From: Streptomyces coacervatus
Lineage (GTDB): Bacteria > Actinomycetota > Actinomycetes > Streptomycetales > Streptomycetaceae
Direction: 5' to 3'
Assembly: GCF_029223485.1 (NCBI RefSeq)
Contig: NZ_JARHTP010000005.1
Location: 372,001 to 436,000 of the forward strand
DNA: 64,000 nt
Shown: piece by piece, positions 23,376 through 32,128 of the stretch
Layout: every line of letters starts with the position of its first letter
Numbering within the stretch: the stretch's first letter is position 1
Made by a program: the position numbers and the translations under genes
Notes under the pieces: model-generated
Databases searched by the model: none
Seen by the model: the letters and a program-made list of their open reading frames with translations, nothing else
Told to the model about the DNA's origin: nothing

Positions 23376-26300
23376 GCCGCGGTCCCTTCGAGCACGCCTC
23401 GTACCAGGGACACCACGTCGCTGACGCGGTAGGAGGCGGCGGGCCGTTCGGGCAGCTGGGAGAGGTCCACGCCGGGGAAGCGCCCGTCGAGTTCCCGGGC
23501 GATGAGCAGCAGGGTCATAGAGTCGTAGCCCAGATCGTCGTAGAGCAGGGTGTCGGGCCCGATGTCCGCACTGCCGTAGCCGCCCGCGCCGGCCACGGCG
23601 GCCAGGACCGCCGCCTCGACCGAGTCGGGGCGGGCGGGTTCCACGAGGAGCCGCGGCGCCGGCCGGGCGGCGGTGCGCGGGGCCGGGTCCTCGGTCCGGG
23701 CCGGTGCGGTCCCGGTGACGGAGGTGGCGAAGCGGTGCTCGGTGGAGAACACATACGGTGCCGGGCGGTGCCGAGGCCGGTCGGCGGGCCCGTGCAGCCG
23801 CTCCCAGTCGATGTCGAGGCCACCGCGGTACAGGTCCGCGACCACCTCCAGAAAGGTGCGGGCATCTGCCTTCTCGCCGGAGCAGACCGCCAACCGCCGT
23901 GGGTTTCCGGGCAGTTCGAGCGAGCCCAGCAGTGCGGTCAGCACCGCGCGCGGACCGACCTCCACCACATGGGTGGGCTCCGTGGCCAGGGCAGAGCGGG
24001 CCGCGTCGGCGAACAGAACCGGGCGGGTGATCTGCCGGACCCAGTAGTCGGCGTCCGGCGCGGTCGCGTCCAGGGGCCCGCCCAGGACCGTTGAGAACAT
24101 CGCCACCTCCGGCCGCTCGAACCGCACCGTGCGGGCGGCCTCGGCGAACTCGGCGGTCATGGGCTCCATGAGGGGACTGTGGAAGGCGTGCGAGACCTCC
24201 AGGGCCGTACTGCGGACGCCGTCGCGGCGCAGGGCGTCCCGCAGCCGGTCCAGTGCCGCCAGGTCCCCGGAGACGACGGTGCTGTGCGGTCCGTTCACGG
24301 CGGCCACCCGCAGCGAGGGCTCGGCGGTCAGGGCCCGCTCGGTCTCGGGCAGCCCGGCCGGCACCGCCAACATGCCGCCACCGGGCGGCAGTTGCTCCAT
24401 CAGTGCCCCGCGCAGGCACACCAGCCGGGCGGCGTCCGGCAGCGACACCGCACCGGCCAGACAGGCCGCCGCGAACTCGCCGACGCTGTGGCCCAGGACG
24501 AACGCCGGGGTGACCCCCAGCTCCGTCAGCGTGCGGCCGAGCGCGTACTCCACCGCGAACAGGGCCGGCTGGGCGAGGCCGGTGCGGTGGATGCGCGGGT
24601 CGTCCCCGAGGATCAAATCCCGGACCGACTGGCCGAGATGGGGGGCGCAGGCCGCGTCCGCCTCGGCGAGGAACCGCCGGTACAGCGGCAGCCGGCGGTG
24701 CAGTGCGGCGGTCATCCCCGGGTACTGAGCCCCCTGCCCGGTGAACACCAGGCCCACGCGGGCGCCGCCCGCCGGACGGTGGCCGAACCGGTCCGGCAGC
24801 GTGTCGTCGTCCCGCGCCGCCCGCTCCAGCAGCCCGGCCAGCTCAGGCCGGCTGTCGACCACGACGGCGAAGCGGTGCGGCAGCCCGGTCCTGACCCGGT
24901 TCGAGGCCCGGCACACCTCCGCCAGCGCACTGCCCCGCTGCCCGGCCACATGCGCGGCCTGGGCCTCGGCGTTGCGCCGCAGCGACGCCCGGTCGGGCCC
25001 GGACAGGGTGAACACACAGGGCGTGTCCGCCGCGCGGCGGCCGGCCTGGGCGGTCGCGCCGGTCTGGCCTGCCGTACTGGTCTGGCCTGCCGCACCGGCC
25101 CGGCCTGCCGCACCGGCCCGGCCTGCCGTACCGGCCCGGCCCGCCGCGCCGGCCCCGGTGGCCGCCGGTAAGGCGGACAGCACCAGATGGGCGTTGGTGC
25201 CGCCGAGGCCGAAGCTGCTGACCGAACCCACCGCGTCGGCCGGCAGCCGCAGCGGGGCCGCCGCCAGCCGCAGCCCGCGTTCGGCGAGCCGTAGACCGGT
25301 GTTCTCCGGGTGGCTGTGCACGGTGGCCGGGAGCAGCCGGTGGTGCAGGGCGAGGGCGGCCTTGACGAGACCGGCGACACCGGCGGCGCCCTCGGTGTGC
25401 CCGATGTTGCCCTTGACCGAGCCGATGGTGCAGGGCCGCTCGCGCGGAACGCCGTGCACATCGCCCAGCGCGGAGGCCTCGATCATGTCCCCCAGCACCG
25501 TGCCGGTGCCGTGCACCTCGACGAAGTCGACCTCCTGCGGCCGCACCCCGGCCTGCCGCTGTGCCTCGGCCATCACATCGCGCTGGCCGAAGCGGCTCGG
25601 CGCGGTGAACCCGTTGCCGCGCCCACCGTGGCTGACGGCCGAGCCGCGCACCACCGCGTACACCGGATCGCGGGCGTCCAGGGCGTCCTGGAGCCGGCGC
25701 AGCACCACCACGGCGGCGCCCTCGCCCCGGCCGATCCCGTCGGCGTCCCGGCTGAACGGCTTGCACTGTCCGTCCGGTGCCGACAGCCCGGCCTGGGTGT
25801 AGAAGATGCCCAGCGCCGGGGTCAGGATGACGTTCACCCCCGCCACCAGGGCGGTGTCGCACTCCCCGGCGGCCAGTGATGCGCAGGCCAGGTGCACCGC
25901 GACCAGCGAGGACGAACAGGCGGTGTCCACCGCCAGGCTGGGGCCGCGCAGATTGAGCTGGTACGAGAGCCGGTTGGCGATCATGGCGTGGCCGGTACCG
26001 GGACCGGTGTGGGCGCCGACGCCGTCGAAGTCGCCCATCCGCAGGGCCCATTCGTCGCCCATCACGCCGACGAACACTCCGGTACGGCTGCCGTCGAGTT
26101 CGCCGGGGTGCAGCCCGGCGTCCTCCACGGCCCGCCAGGCGCACTCCAGCAGGATCCGCTGCTGGGGGTCCATGGCGGCCGCCTCGCGGGGCGTGATGCC
26201 GAAGAACGCATGGTCGAAGGCGGCGATGTCGTCGAGGTAGCCGCCGCGTGCCGTGTTCATCGTGCCCGGCGCGGCGGTGGGGGAGCCGGAGAGATACCGG

Positions 26301-26461
26301 GAGGCCTGCCAACGCCCGGCAGGCACCTCCCGCGTGGCGCTCGCCCCATGGGTGAGCAGGGCCCACAGGGCGTCCTTGCCCCGCGCACCGGGAAAGACGC
26401 AGTCGATCCCGGTGACGGCGACGGGTGACACGCTCATCGAGTCGCTGGTCGCGTCGCTCAT
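23372..26461 (-). CDS. Type I polyketide synthase, single KS-AT-ACP module
   Basis: 1029 residues. KS (about 12-430) with Cys182 in DTACSSS, His317 in EVHGTGT and His355 in GNIGHTEG. AT (about 568-850) with GHSVGE (Ser659) and HAFH at 758-761, the malonyl-CoA pattern. ACP at the end with GYDSM (Ser981). No KR, DH, ER or TE is present, so the product of each round stays a beta-keto thioester. This is the substrate type a tetronate KASIII needs. A 36-residue Ala/Gly linker between KS and AT comes from an 18-bp tandem repeat. Codon 431 (25171-25169) is TTA. It is coupled to ACP (26458) and to the monooxygenase. Confidence 0.95.
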   Translation of the reverse strand: MSDATSDSMSVSPVAVTGIDCVFPGARGKDALWALLTHGASATREVPAGRWQASRYLSGSPTAAPGTMNTARGGYLDDIAAFDHAFFGITPREAAAMDPQQRILLECAWRAVEDAGLHPGELDGSRTGVFVGVMGDEWALRMGDFDGVGAHTGPGTGHAMIANRLSYQLNLRGPSLAVDTACSSSLVAVHLACASLAAGECDTALVAGVNVILTPALGIFYTQAGLSAPDGQCKPFSRDADGIGRGEGAAVVVLRRLQDALDARDPVYAVVRGSAVSHGGRGNGFTAPSRFGQRDVMAEAQRQAGVRPQEVDFVEVHGTGTVLGDMIEASALGDVHGVPRERPCTIGSVKGNIGHTEGAAGVAGLVKAALALHHRLLPATVHSHPENTGLRLAERGLRLAAAPLRLPADAVGSVSSFGLGGTNAHLVLSALPAATGAGAAGRAGTAGRAGAAGRAGAAGQTSTAGQTGATAQAGRRAADTPCVFTLSGPDRASLRRNAEAQAAHVAGQRGSALAEVCRASNRVRTGLPHRFAVVVDSRPELAGLLERAARDDDTLPDRFGHRPAGGARVGLVFTGQGAQYPGMTAALHRRLPLYRRFLAEADAACAPHLGQSVRDLILGDDPRIHRTGLAQPALFAVEYALGRTLTELGVTPAFVLGHSVGEFAAACLAGAVSLPDAARLVCLRGALMEQLPPGGGMLAVPAGLPETERALTAEPSLRVAAVNGPHSTVVSGDLAALDRLRDALRRDGVRSTALEVSHAFHSPLMEPMTAEFAEAARTVRFERPEVAMFSTVLGGPLDATAPDADYWVRQITRPVLFADAARSALATEPTHVVEVGPRAVLTALLGSLELPGNPRRLAVCSGEKADARTFLEVVADLYRGGLDIDWERLHGPADRPRHRPAPYVFSTEHRFATSVTGTAPARTEDPAPRTAARPAPRLLVEPARPDSVEAAVLAAVAGAGGYGSADIGPDTLLYDDLGYDSMTLLLIARELDGRFPGVDLSQLPERPAASYRVSDVVSLVRGVLEGTAA
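25044..25151 (-). repeat. 18-bp tandem repeat in the KS-AT linker
   Basis: Six units of 18 bp; the better-matched units are at 25062, 25080, 25098, 25116 and 25134, with core GCCTGCCGCACCG. On the coding strand each unit gives Ala-Gly-Arg/Gln-Ala/Thr-x-Ala. The copy number is likely to vary between strains. Confidence 0.85.
25169..25171 (-). other. TTA leucine codon (bldA target) in the PKS gene
   Basis: Codon 431, in Ser-Ala-Leu-Pro-Ala at the end of the KS domain, in frame with the ATG at 26461 (1290 bases between first bases). Confidence 0.85.
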
Positions 26462-26733
26462 CGAGTGGAGATGACGCCGTGGAGGTGGTCCACGATCGCG
26501 TCGATGGTGGGGTGGTCCCAGGCCAGCGTCGGCTCGACGGGCACCTCCAGGGTCTCCTCGATCTCGCTGCAGACGCTGAGGGCGTAGACCGAGTCGAGGC
26601 CCGCCTCCGCGAGAGGCCGTGCCGGGTCCAGGGTCTCCGGGGGGTTGCCGAGGTAGTCGGAGACGACCTGGGTGAGCCAGATGTGCAGTTCCTGCTTGGT
26701 CGGCAGCACGGGCAGATCCGAGGTCTCGCTCAT
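26458..26733 (-). CDS. Acyl carrier protein, likely FAAL partner
   Basis: 91 residues. LAEAGLDSVYALSVCSEIEE contains the phosphopantetheine serine (about residue 48) in a PKS-type context. GGAGGACTCCTT is near the ATG. It lies between the acyl-CoA dehydrogenases and the PKS, and its stop overlaps the PKS start. The usual arrangement of FAAL, free ACP and acyl-ACP dehydrogenases suggests that it carries the activated fatty acid during desaturation and hands it to the KS. Confidence 0.92.
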   Translation of the reverse strand: MSETSDLPVLPTKQELHIWLTQVVSDYLGNPPETLDPARPLAEAGLDSVYALSVCSEIEETLEVPVEPTLAWDHPTIDAIVDHLHGVISTR

Positions 26734-26793
26734 GGGAGGACTCCTTGGTCGTGTCTTCGGTGGTGGGGTGTGGTGGCGCGGTGTGGCGGTGGG

Positions 26794-28488
26794 TCAGGCG
26801 AGGGGCAGACGGTCGAGGTCGAACCCGGCATGCCGGTCGTGGCGGTTGAACAGCTCCGCCAGCAGTTCGTCCTCGACGGCTGTGGGCAGCTGTCCGGGGG
26901 CGGAACCGAGCCGCTCGGCCAGCCGGTGCAGTGCGGCCGTGAGCCATGCGGTGCCGCCGAGGAAGGGGTCGGAGTGCCGTCGGCGGTCCAGCCAGGTCCC
27001 GGCGCAGGCAGCGGCGGCGAGCAGGGCCGCGTACTGCGCGGCGGCGCCGAATCCCTGCGGGCCGGCCGTCACGGTGCGCTCGGGGCGCGGCAACTCGGCG
27101 CACTCGTGGGCGAGTTCACGGAAGCGGGCGGTCAGGAGGCGTACCAGCGTGCCGAGATGGCCGCCGGACTCGCCGCTCTCGCGCAGCACGGCCCGGCCGA
27201 GGGCGGGCCAGGCGGCACCCAGCGGATCGCGGCCGCGGGCGCTGAGCGCCAGCCGGTCGTAGCGCAGCGGCGGCAGCGGGCCGCCCGCTGCGAAGAGGGC
27301 GTCGGGCGGCGGCGGTCCGTCGTTGGCCCACGACTGACGGGCCAGGGCGGGGAGTTGGGGGACCACCGACGCCAGACAGGCGAGCGGGCCGGCGTGTCCG
27401 AGGCTGAGCACCGGGAGGTCCCGCAGATGCTTCTGGAAGATCGCGTACGGGCCTTCGCGCAGATAGTGCCGCGCGCCCAGCACCACCGACAGCCCGTCCG
27501 AGGCATCCAGCAGGATCCGCGGGCCCAGGTACTTCGCCGCCGCCGCATACGGCCCCGCCTCGCCTGGCAGCAGATGCAGCGCCCGGCAGGCCGCCGTGGT
27601 CAGACAGTCGGCGGTCAGCAGGCCGGTGAAGGCGGTCGCCAACAGGGAGCGCGCATGCGGCAGTTCGGCGACCGTGGCCCCGTAGAGGCGGCGTTCCCGG
27701 GCGAAGCGGACGGTGACCCGCAGCTGGGTGTCCAGGGTGCCCAGTGCCATGCTCGGCAGGGCCGCCCGGGTGATCTGGAACGCCCGCAGCGCGGTCTCCA
27801 TGCCGCTGCCGGGCGGGCCGATCAGGCTGCTTTCGGGGATCCGGCAGTCGGTGAACTCCACGCCGCCCAGCTCGCATCCGCGCACCCCGACCGTGCCGAA
27901 CCGCGGCATCGGGCGCATCGAGGCGGGTGCCACGGCGGCCGGGTCGACCAGGAGCAGGGAGTGGCTGCGGCTGCCCGCGCCGGGATCCGTGCGGGCGAAC
28001 AGCACCAGGGCGCGGGCCCGTCCGACGTTGTTGATCACCTCCTTGCGCCCGTTGAGCACCAGCGACCCGTTCTCGGGGCGGGCGGCGAACTCCTGCTGCC
28101 CGAAGTCGTTGCCGTGCGCGAGCTCGTGGAAGCAGACGGCGGCCCTGCCGCCCGCCAGTACGGTGTCCGCCAGCCGGCGCTGCTGCTCCGGGTCGCCGGA
28201 GGTCCAGACGTTGACGGCGGCCATGATCGTGGTGACGCCGTAGCCGAGCCCCAGTGCGCCGTCGCGGCCGAACAGCGGCCGCAGCCCGCGGGCCATGGCG
28301 TCGACGTCGGTCAGCCGTCCGCCCAGGGCTGCCGGGACGAACTCCGCGCCGAGCCCGTAGGAGTCGAGCAACTCCTCGCCGCCCGGCGGGAGTTGCCCCG
28401 CCTCGTCGGCCGCGACCACGGCCTCGTGCCCCAGCGGGTTGTCCGGGTCCCACGGGTCGCCGAGCAGCTGCTGCAGTGCCATGGTCAT
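26794..28488 (-). CDS. Acyl-CoA (acyl-ACP) dehydrogenase homologue 1
   Basis: 564 residues, longer than ordinary acyl-CoA dehydrogenases (about 380) because of a C-terminal extension. The middle domain has ENGSLVLNGRKEVINN and the substrate/FAD region RAFQITRAALPSMALG. At the position where related enzymes carry an acidic base (FDGST in the partner at 28485) this protein reads LGHAGPL, so the catalytic acid may be displaced or lost. Paired large dehydrogenases beside a FAAL occur in ramoplanin/enduracidin-type loci, where they desaturate the ACP-bound fatty acid. It overlaps the partner gene by ATGA. Confidence 0.88.
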   Translation of the reverse strand: MTMALQQLLGDPWDPDNPLGHEAVVAADEAGQLPPGGEELLDSYGLGAEFVPAALGGRLTDVDAMARGLRPLFGRDGALGLGYGVTTIMAAVNVWTSGDPEQQRRLADTVLAGGRAAVCFHELAHGNDFGQQEFAARPENGSLVLNGRKEVINNVGRARALVLFARTDPGAGSRSHSLLLVDPAAVAPASMRPMPRFGTVGVRGCELGGVEFTDCRIPESSLIGPPGSGMETALRAFQITRAALPSMALGTLDTQLRVTVRFARERRLYGATVAELPHARSLLATAFTGLLTADCLTTAACRALHLLPGEAGPYAAAAKYLGPRILLDASDGLSVVLGARHYLREGPYAIFQKHLRDLPVLSLGHAGPLACLASVVPQLPALARQSWANDGPPPPDALFAAGGPLPPLRYDRLALSARGRDPLGAAWPALGRAVLRESGESGGHLGTLVRLLTARFRELAHECAELPRPERTVTAGPQGFGAAAQYAALLAAAACAGTWLDRRRHSDPFLGGTAWLTAALHRLAERLGSAPGQLPTAVEDELLAELFNRHDRHAGFDLDRLPLA

Positions 28489-30311
28489 GCGGTGTCACCT
28501 CGCAGGGTCGGGTCGTCGGCCGGATGGGCGCGGGGCAGCAGCGAGAGCACCGGGCCGGGCTCGGCCGGGTCGCGGGGAGCCAGCGCCAGGCCGGCCAGCC
28601 GGGCATGGATGCGGTGGGTGTCGTACGAGGGGACCGGGCGGCCCAGGATCCGGGGCAGCAGCCGCAACAGGGCCGCCTCGACCCAGAGCCCGTCCGCCCA
28701 GAGGGCAAGCGCCGGACCGGACGCGGTGGCGGCGATCCAGCGGTGGTTGTGCGTCCACAGGTGGAGGGCGGCGGCCGCCGCGTACAGGGCGCAGTAGCGT
28801 TCGGCGAGCGCGAAGGCGGCGCTGGGCACCCGGACGGCGGACGGCCGGTGCGCGGCCAGCTCCTCGTGCAGGGCCGAGGAGGCGGCGTGCACCCGCGCCG
28901 CCAGCAGGGCCACGCGGGGCGGCAGGCCGACCGGTTCGACAGGCTCGACAAGCAGCGACTGTACGAGGCTGGAGCCGCCGCGGGCCGTCAACGACAGCCG
29001 GGCGGTGTCCAGTTCGGGCAGCGTGGTGCGCAGGTCCGCCGCCGCGGCGACCCCTTCGCCGTCGGCCGTGCCGCGGCGGTGGCCGCGGGCGAGCGCGGGG
29101 AAGTTGTTGACGAGGGCGTGCAGATTGACCACGGTGCTGCCGTCGAAGAGGCCGACGATGCGATGGTCGCGGGCCACCTTCTGGAACATGCCGTGGGCGT
29201 GCACCCCGGACAGGAAGGCCCGCGCCCCCAGCAACTGCCCCAGCCGGTCGATCGCGGCCGCGGCCAGCGTGGGCACCAGATACTTGGCGGCCGCGGAGGC
29301 GACCGCCCCTTCCCCGGTGAGCGTGTGCAGACAGCGGCTGGTCACCACGCCCACGGCCTCGGCGCACAGCAGATCGGCGACGGCCTCGCCGAGGCTGTGC
29401 CGGGCCTGCGGCAGTTCGGCCAGCGGTCTGCCGTAGAGCCGCCGCTGCGCCATGAAGCCGGTCGTGAGCGCCAGGGCGTGATCGCCGGCCCCCAGGGAGA
29501 GCGAGGCGCACATCGTCCGGGTCAGCTGGAGGCTTTTGAGGACGATCTCCACGCCGGCGCCCTCCGCCCCGATCAGCGCGTCGGAGGGCACGGTCGCCCC
29601 GTCGAAGCCGATTCCGCTGATGTCCGCCCCACGGATGCCGTGGGTACGGACCTTGGGCAGGGTGCGGTAGCCGCCGGGCCCGTGCGGCAGTCGCCGTTTG
29701 TCGGCGAGCAGCAGGCTGAAGCCGCGCGGCCCGCCCGCCGGGTCGGTGCGGGCCAGCACACAGACCAGCTGTCCCCGGCCGGCATTGTTGATCAGCCACT
29801 TCTCACCGTGCAGCCGGTAGCCGTCCGGGCCCGGCACCGCGGTGACATCACCCGCCAGCAGATCGCTGCCGTGGTCCGGTTCGGTCAGCCCCCAGGCCAC
29901 GACCGTGCCGGCCAGCACGTCCTCGGCGAGCGCGCGGGCCTGCCCCGGGTCGGCGCCCACCCAGGCGGACACGGCACCCAGATAGGTCTTCGCATGGGCC
30001 ACGGCGACGGTCAGATCGCGCCGGGCGACGGCACGGATCACCGCCAGCGCCTCGTCATAGGCGCCCAGCACGCCACCGAGGCGCACCGGCACATAGGCGG
30101 CGGGCAGCCCGGCGGCATCCAGGGCGGCACAGGCCTCGGCGGGGAACGCGTCACGTTCGTCGAGCCGGGCGAGCCGGGCGTACGAGAACACCCCGTCGGG
30201 CTCGAAGGGGTCACCCATCAGCCGCTCCCACCGCCGGGCGAGCAACTCGGGCCGGTAGTGCGCAGGAAGCGTTCTGGGCCCGGCTGTCCGTCCCGGGGCC
30301 GCGGCGGTCAT
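28485..30311 (-). CDS. Acyl-CoA (acyl-ACP) dehydrogenase homologue 2
   Basis: 608 residues. The core resembles homologue 1: WGLTEPDHGSDL (FAD-binding region), GYRLHGEKWLINNAG, LKSLQLTRTMCASLSLGA, then RIVGLFDGSTVVNLHALV, which puts an Asp where the catalytic Glu/Asp is expected. A helical C-terminal extension of about 200 residues follows. It probably oxidises the acyl chain to an enoyl or dienoyl thioester, using FAD. It is coupled by 4-bp overlaps to the FAAL before and to homologue 1 after, so the pair is probably made in equal amounts. Confidence 0.9.
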   Translation of the reverse strand: MTAAAPGRTAGPRTLPAHYRPELLARRWERLMGDPFEPDGVFSYARLARLDERDAFPAEACAALDAAGLPAAYVPVRLGGVLGAYDEALAVIRAVARRDLTVAVAHAKTYLGAVSAWVGADPGQARALAEDVLAGTVVAWGLTEPDHGSDLLAGDVTAVPGPDGYRLHGEKWLINNAGRGQLVCVLARTDPAGGPRGFSLLLADKRRLPHGPGGYRTLPKVRTHGIRGADISGIGFDGATVPSDALIGAEGAGVEIVLKSLQLTRTMCASLSLGAGDHALALTTGFMAQRRLYGRPLAELPQARHSLGEAVADLLCAEAVGVVTSRCLHTLTGEGAVASAAAKYLVPTLAAAAIDRLGQLLGARAFLSGVHAHGMFQKVARDHRIVGLFDGSTVVNLHALVNNFPALARGHRRGTADGEGVAAAADLRTTLPELDTARLSLTARGGSSLVQSLLVEPVEPVGLPPRVALLAARVHAASSALHEELAAHRPSAVRVPSAAFALAERYCALYAAAAALHLWTHNHRWIAATASGPALALWADGLWVEAALLRLLPRILGRPVPSYDTHRIHARLAGLALAPRDPAEPGPVLSLLPRAHPADDPTLRGDTA

Positions 30312-32128
30312 GGCCGGGGCCCGTCGACGAGTGCCCCGGCAGGCACGAAGGGGGCGCCTGCTGCGCGTCGCGGCGAGGCGGACGTTGTCTGTCGGGGCAC
30401 CGGCGCGGGCTGGAGCGTGCGCAGCTCTCCCGCCGCGTGCAGGTCCCGCATCGCCGAGCGGCGGATCTTGCCGCTGGTGGTGCGCAGGACGGTGCCGGGC
30501 CGGGCCAGCAGGATCCGTGCGCCGCCGATGCCGAACTCCCGGGCCAGGCCCAGGGCCGCCCGGTCGGCGATGTCGGCCAGTTCCCCGGGGCCCAGGCCGT
30601 GCGGGCGGATCTCCTGTACGACCACCACGCGCTCGTCCTCGTCGCAGAACGCCGCCGCCGCACCGCGCGTCAGCGCGGGATGGACGGCTCCCGTCACGTC
30701 CTCGATCTCCTGCGGGTTCAGATTGCGGCCCTTGACGACCAGTACGTCCTTCAGCCGCCCGGTGACGAACAGCTCGCCCTCGTGGACGACTCCGATGTCG
30801 CCGGTGCGCAGATAGCCCGAGCGGCCGTCGGCCGTGGTGGCCCCGAAGGTGCCCGCGGTGGCCTCGGGGCGCGCCCAGTAGCCGCCGGCGACATTGCGGG
30901 CGCGCACCCAGATCTCCCCGGTGCGGCCGTCCGGCAGCGCGGTCCCGGCGGCGGGATCCACCACCAGCAGGTCACGCCCGCCGACCGGGCCGCTGCCGAC
31001 CAACTCCCGTACACCGCACCGCTCTTCGTCGTGCGGCGCCGGCACCAGCTCCCCGCGCTGCAGGGCGTCCGTCAGCACGGGCACCGTCACCGGCACCCGG
31101 TCGGGCCGGTCACCGGTGACGATCAGGGTGGCCTCGGCCATGCCGTAGCAGGGCAGCATGGTCTCGGGCCGCAGCCCGGCAGGGGCCAGCCGCCGGGTGA
31201 AGTCGGCGATGGTCCGGGCCCGCACCGGCTCGGCGCCGTTGACCGCCACCCGCCAGCGGGACAGGTCGAGCCCGCTGATCTGGGCGTCGGTCAGCCGCGA
31301 CACGCACAGGGCGTACCCGAAGTCGGGGGAGCCGGAGAAGTGGATGTCGTGACGGTCGATCATCTCCAGCCACGACAGGGGCCGCTTGACGAAGCTCACC
31401 GGAGCCATGAACACGCTGCTGCCGCCGTGGAAGAGCGGCTGGAGCAGCATGCCCATCAGGCCGAGGTCGTGATAGTGCGGCAGCCAGCCGCCGAAGCGGG
31501 TGCCCGCGTCGCTGCCCAACGTGGCGGCGATGTCACGGGCGTTGTGGACCAGATGGTCGTGGGAGACCATCACCCCCTTGGGATCGCTGGTCGACCCCGA
31601 GGTGTACTGGAGCAGGGCCAGGTCGTCGGCCGCGACCGGGCGCGGCGACCAGTCCGGATCGCCGGCCGGTACGGAGTCGGTGACCTCGCACCCGAGCGAA
31701 AGCCCCTCCGCGGCGATCCACTGCCGTACCTCCGCCTGCCCGGACGCGTCGGTGACCACCAGCGACGTTCCGCAGTCGTGGACGATCCCGGCCAGCCGCT
31801 GCTGGTCGCGGCGCTGCCGGCCCGGCATCGGCGCGGGCACCGCCACCGCCCCGGCGTACAGACAGCCCAGCAGGCTCTTGGCGAACTCCAGCCCGGGCCC
31901 GTGCAGCAGCAGCACGGGCCGGCCCGCCGCACCCAGCGCGCACAGCCGCTCACCGATCCGCCGCGCGGCCCGGTCCAGTTCGGCGTACGTCAGGTCGGCG
32001 CGGGCCTCCTCGTCCCGGGGGTCCGGCAGGAACGTCAGCGCGATCCGGGAGCCCGCGGTGCGCGCGTGCGAGGCGACCAGGACCGGCAGGGTGCCGGAGA
32101 TCGCGTCCGGCGTGGTCGGGGCGCTCAC
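30308..32128 (-). CDS. Fatty acyl-AMP ligase (FAAL)
   Basis: 606 residues, ANL superfamily. YTSGSTSDPKGVMVSHDHL (P-loop) near residue 170, LPHYHDLGLMG near 210, YGMAEATLIVTG near 340, TGDIG near 425 and VVKGRNLNPQEIE near 450. The wording and length are those of FAALs, which make acyl-AMP from free fatty acids and load it on an ACP without CoA. Likely acceptor: the ACP at 26458. The GTG at 32128 overlaps the P450 stop (GTGA); the frame is open far upstream inside the P450 gene, which cannot be the start. Confidence 0.93.
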   Translation of the reverse strand: MSAPTTPDAISGTLPVLVASHARTAGSRIALTFLPDPRDEEARADLTYAELDRAARRIGERLCALGAAGRPVLLLHGPGLEFAKSLLGCLYAGAVAVPAPMPGRQRRDQQRLAGIVHDCGTSLVVTDASGQAEVRQWIAAEGLSLGCEVTDSVPAGDPDWSPRPVAADDLALLQYTSGSTSDPKGVMVSHDHLVHNARDIAATLGSDAGTRFGGWLPHYHDLGLMGMLLQPLFHGGSSVFMAPVSFVKRPLSWLEMIDRHDIHFSGSPDFGYALCVSRLTDAQISGLDLSRWRVAVNGAEPVRARTIADFTRRLAPAGLRPETMLPCYGMAEATLIVTGDRPDRVPVTVPVLTDALQRGELVPAPHDEERCGVRELVGSGPVGGRDLLVVDPAAGTALPDGRTGEIWVRARNVAGGYWARPEATAGTFGATTADGRSGYLRTGDIGVVHEGELFVTGRLKDVLVVKGRNLNPQEIEDVTGAVHPALTRGAAAAFCDEDERVVVVQEIRPHGLGPGELADIADRAALGLAREFGIGGARILLARPGTVLRTTSGKIRRSAMRDLHAAGELRTLQPAPVPRQTTSASPRRAAGAPFVPAGALVDGPRP

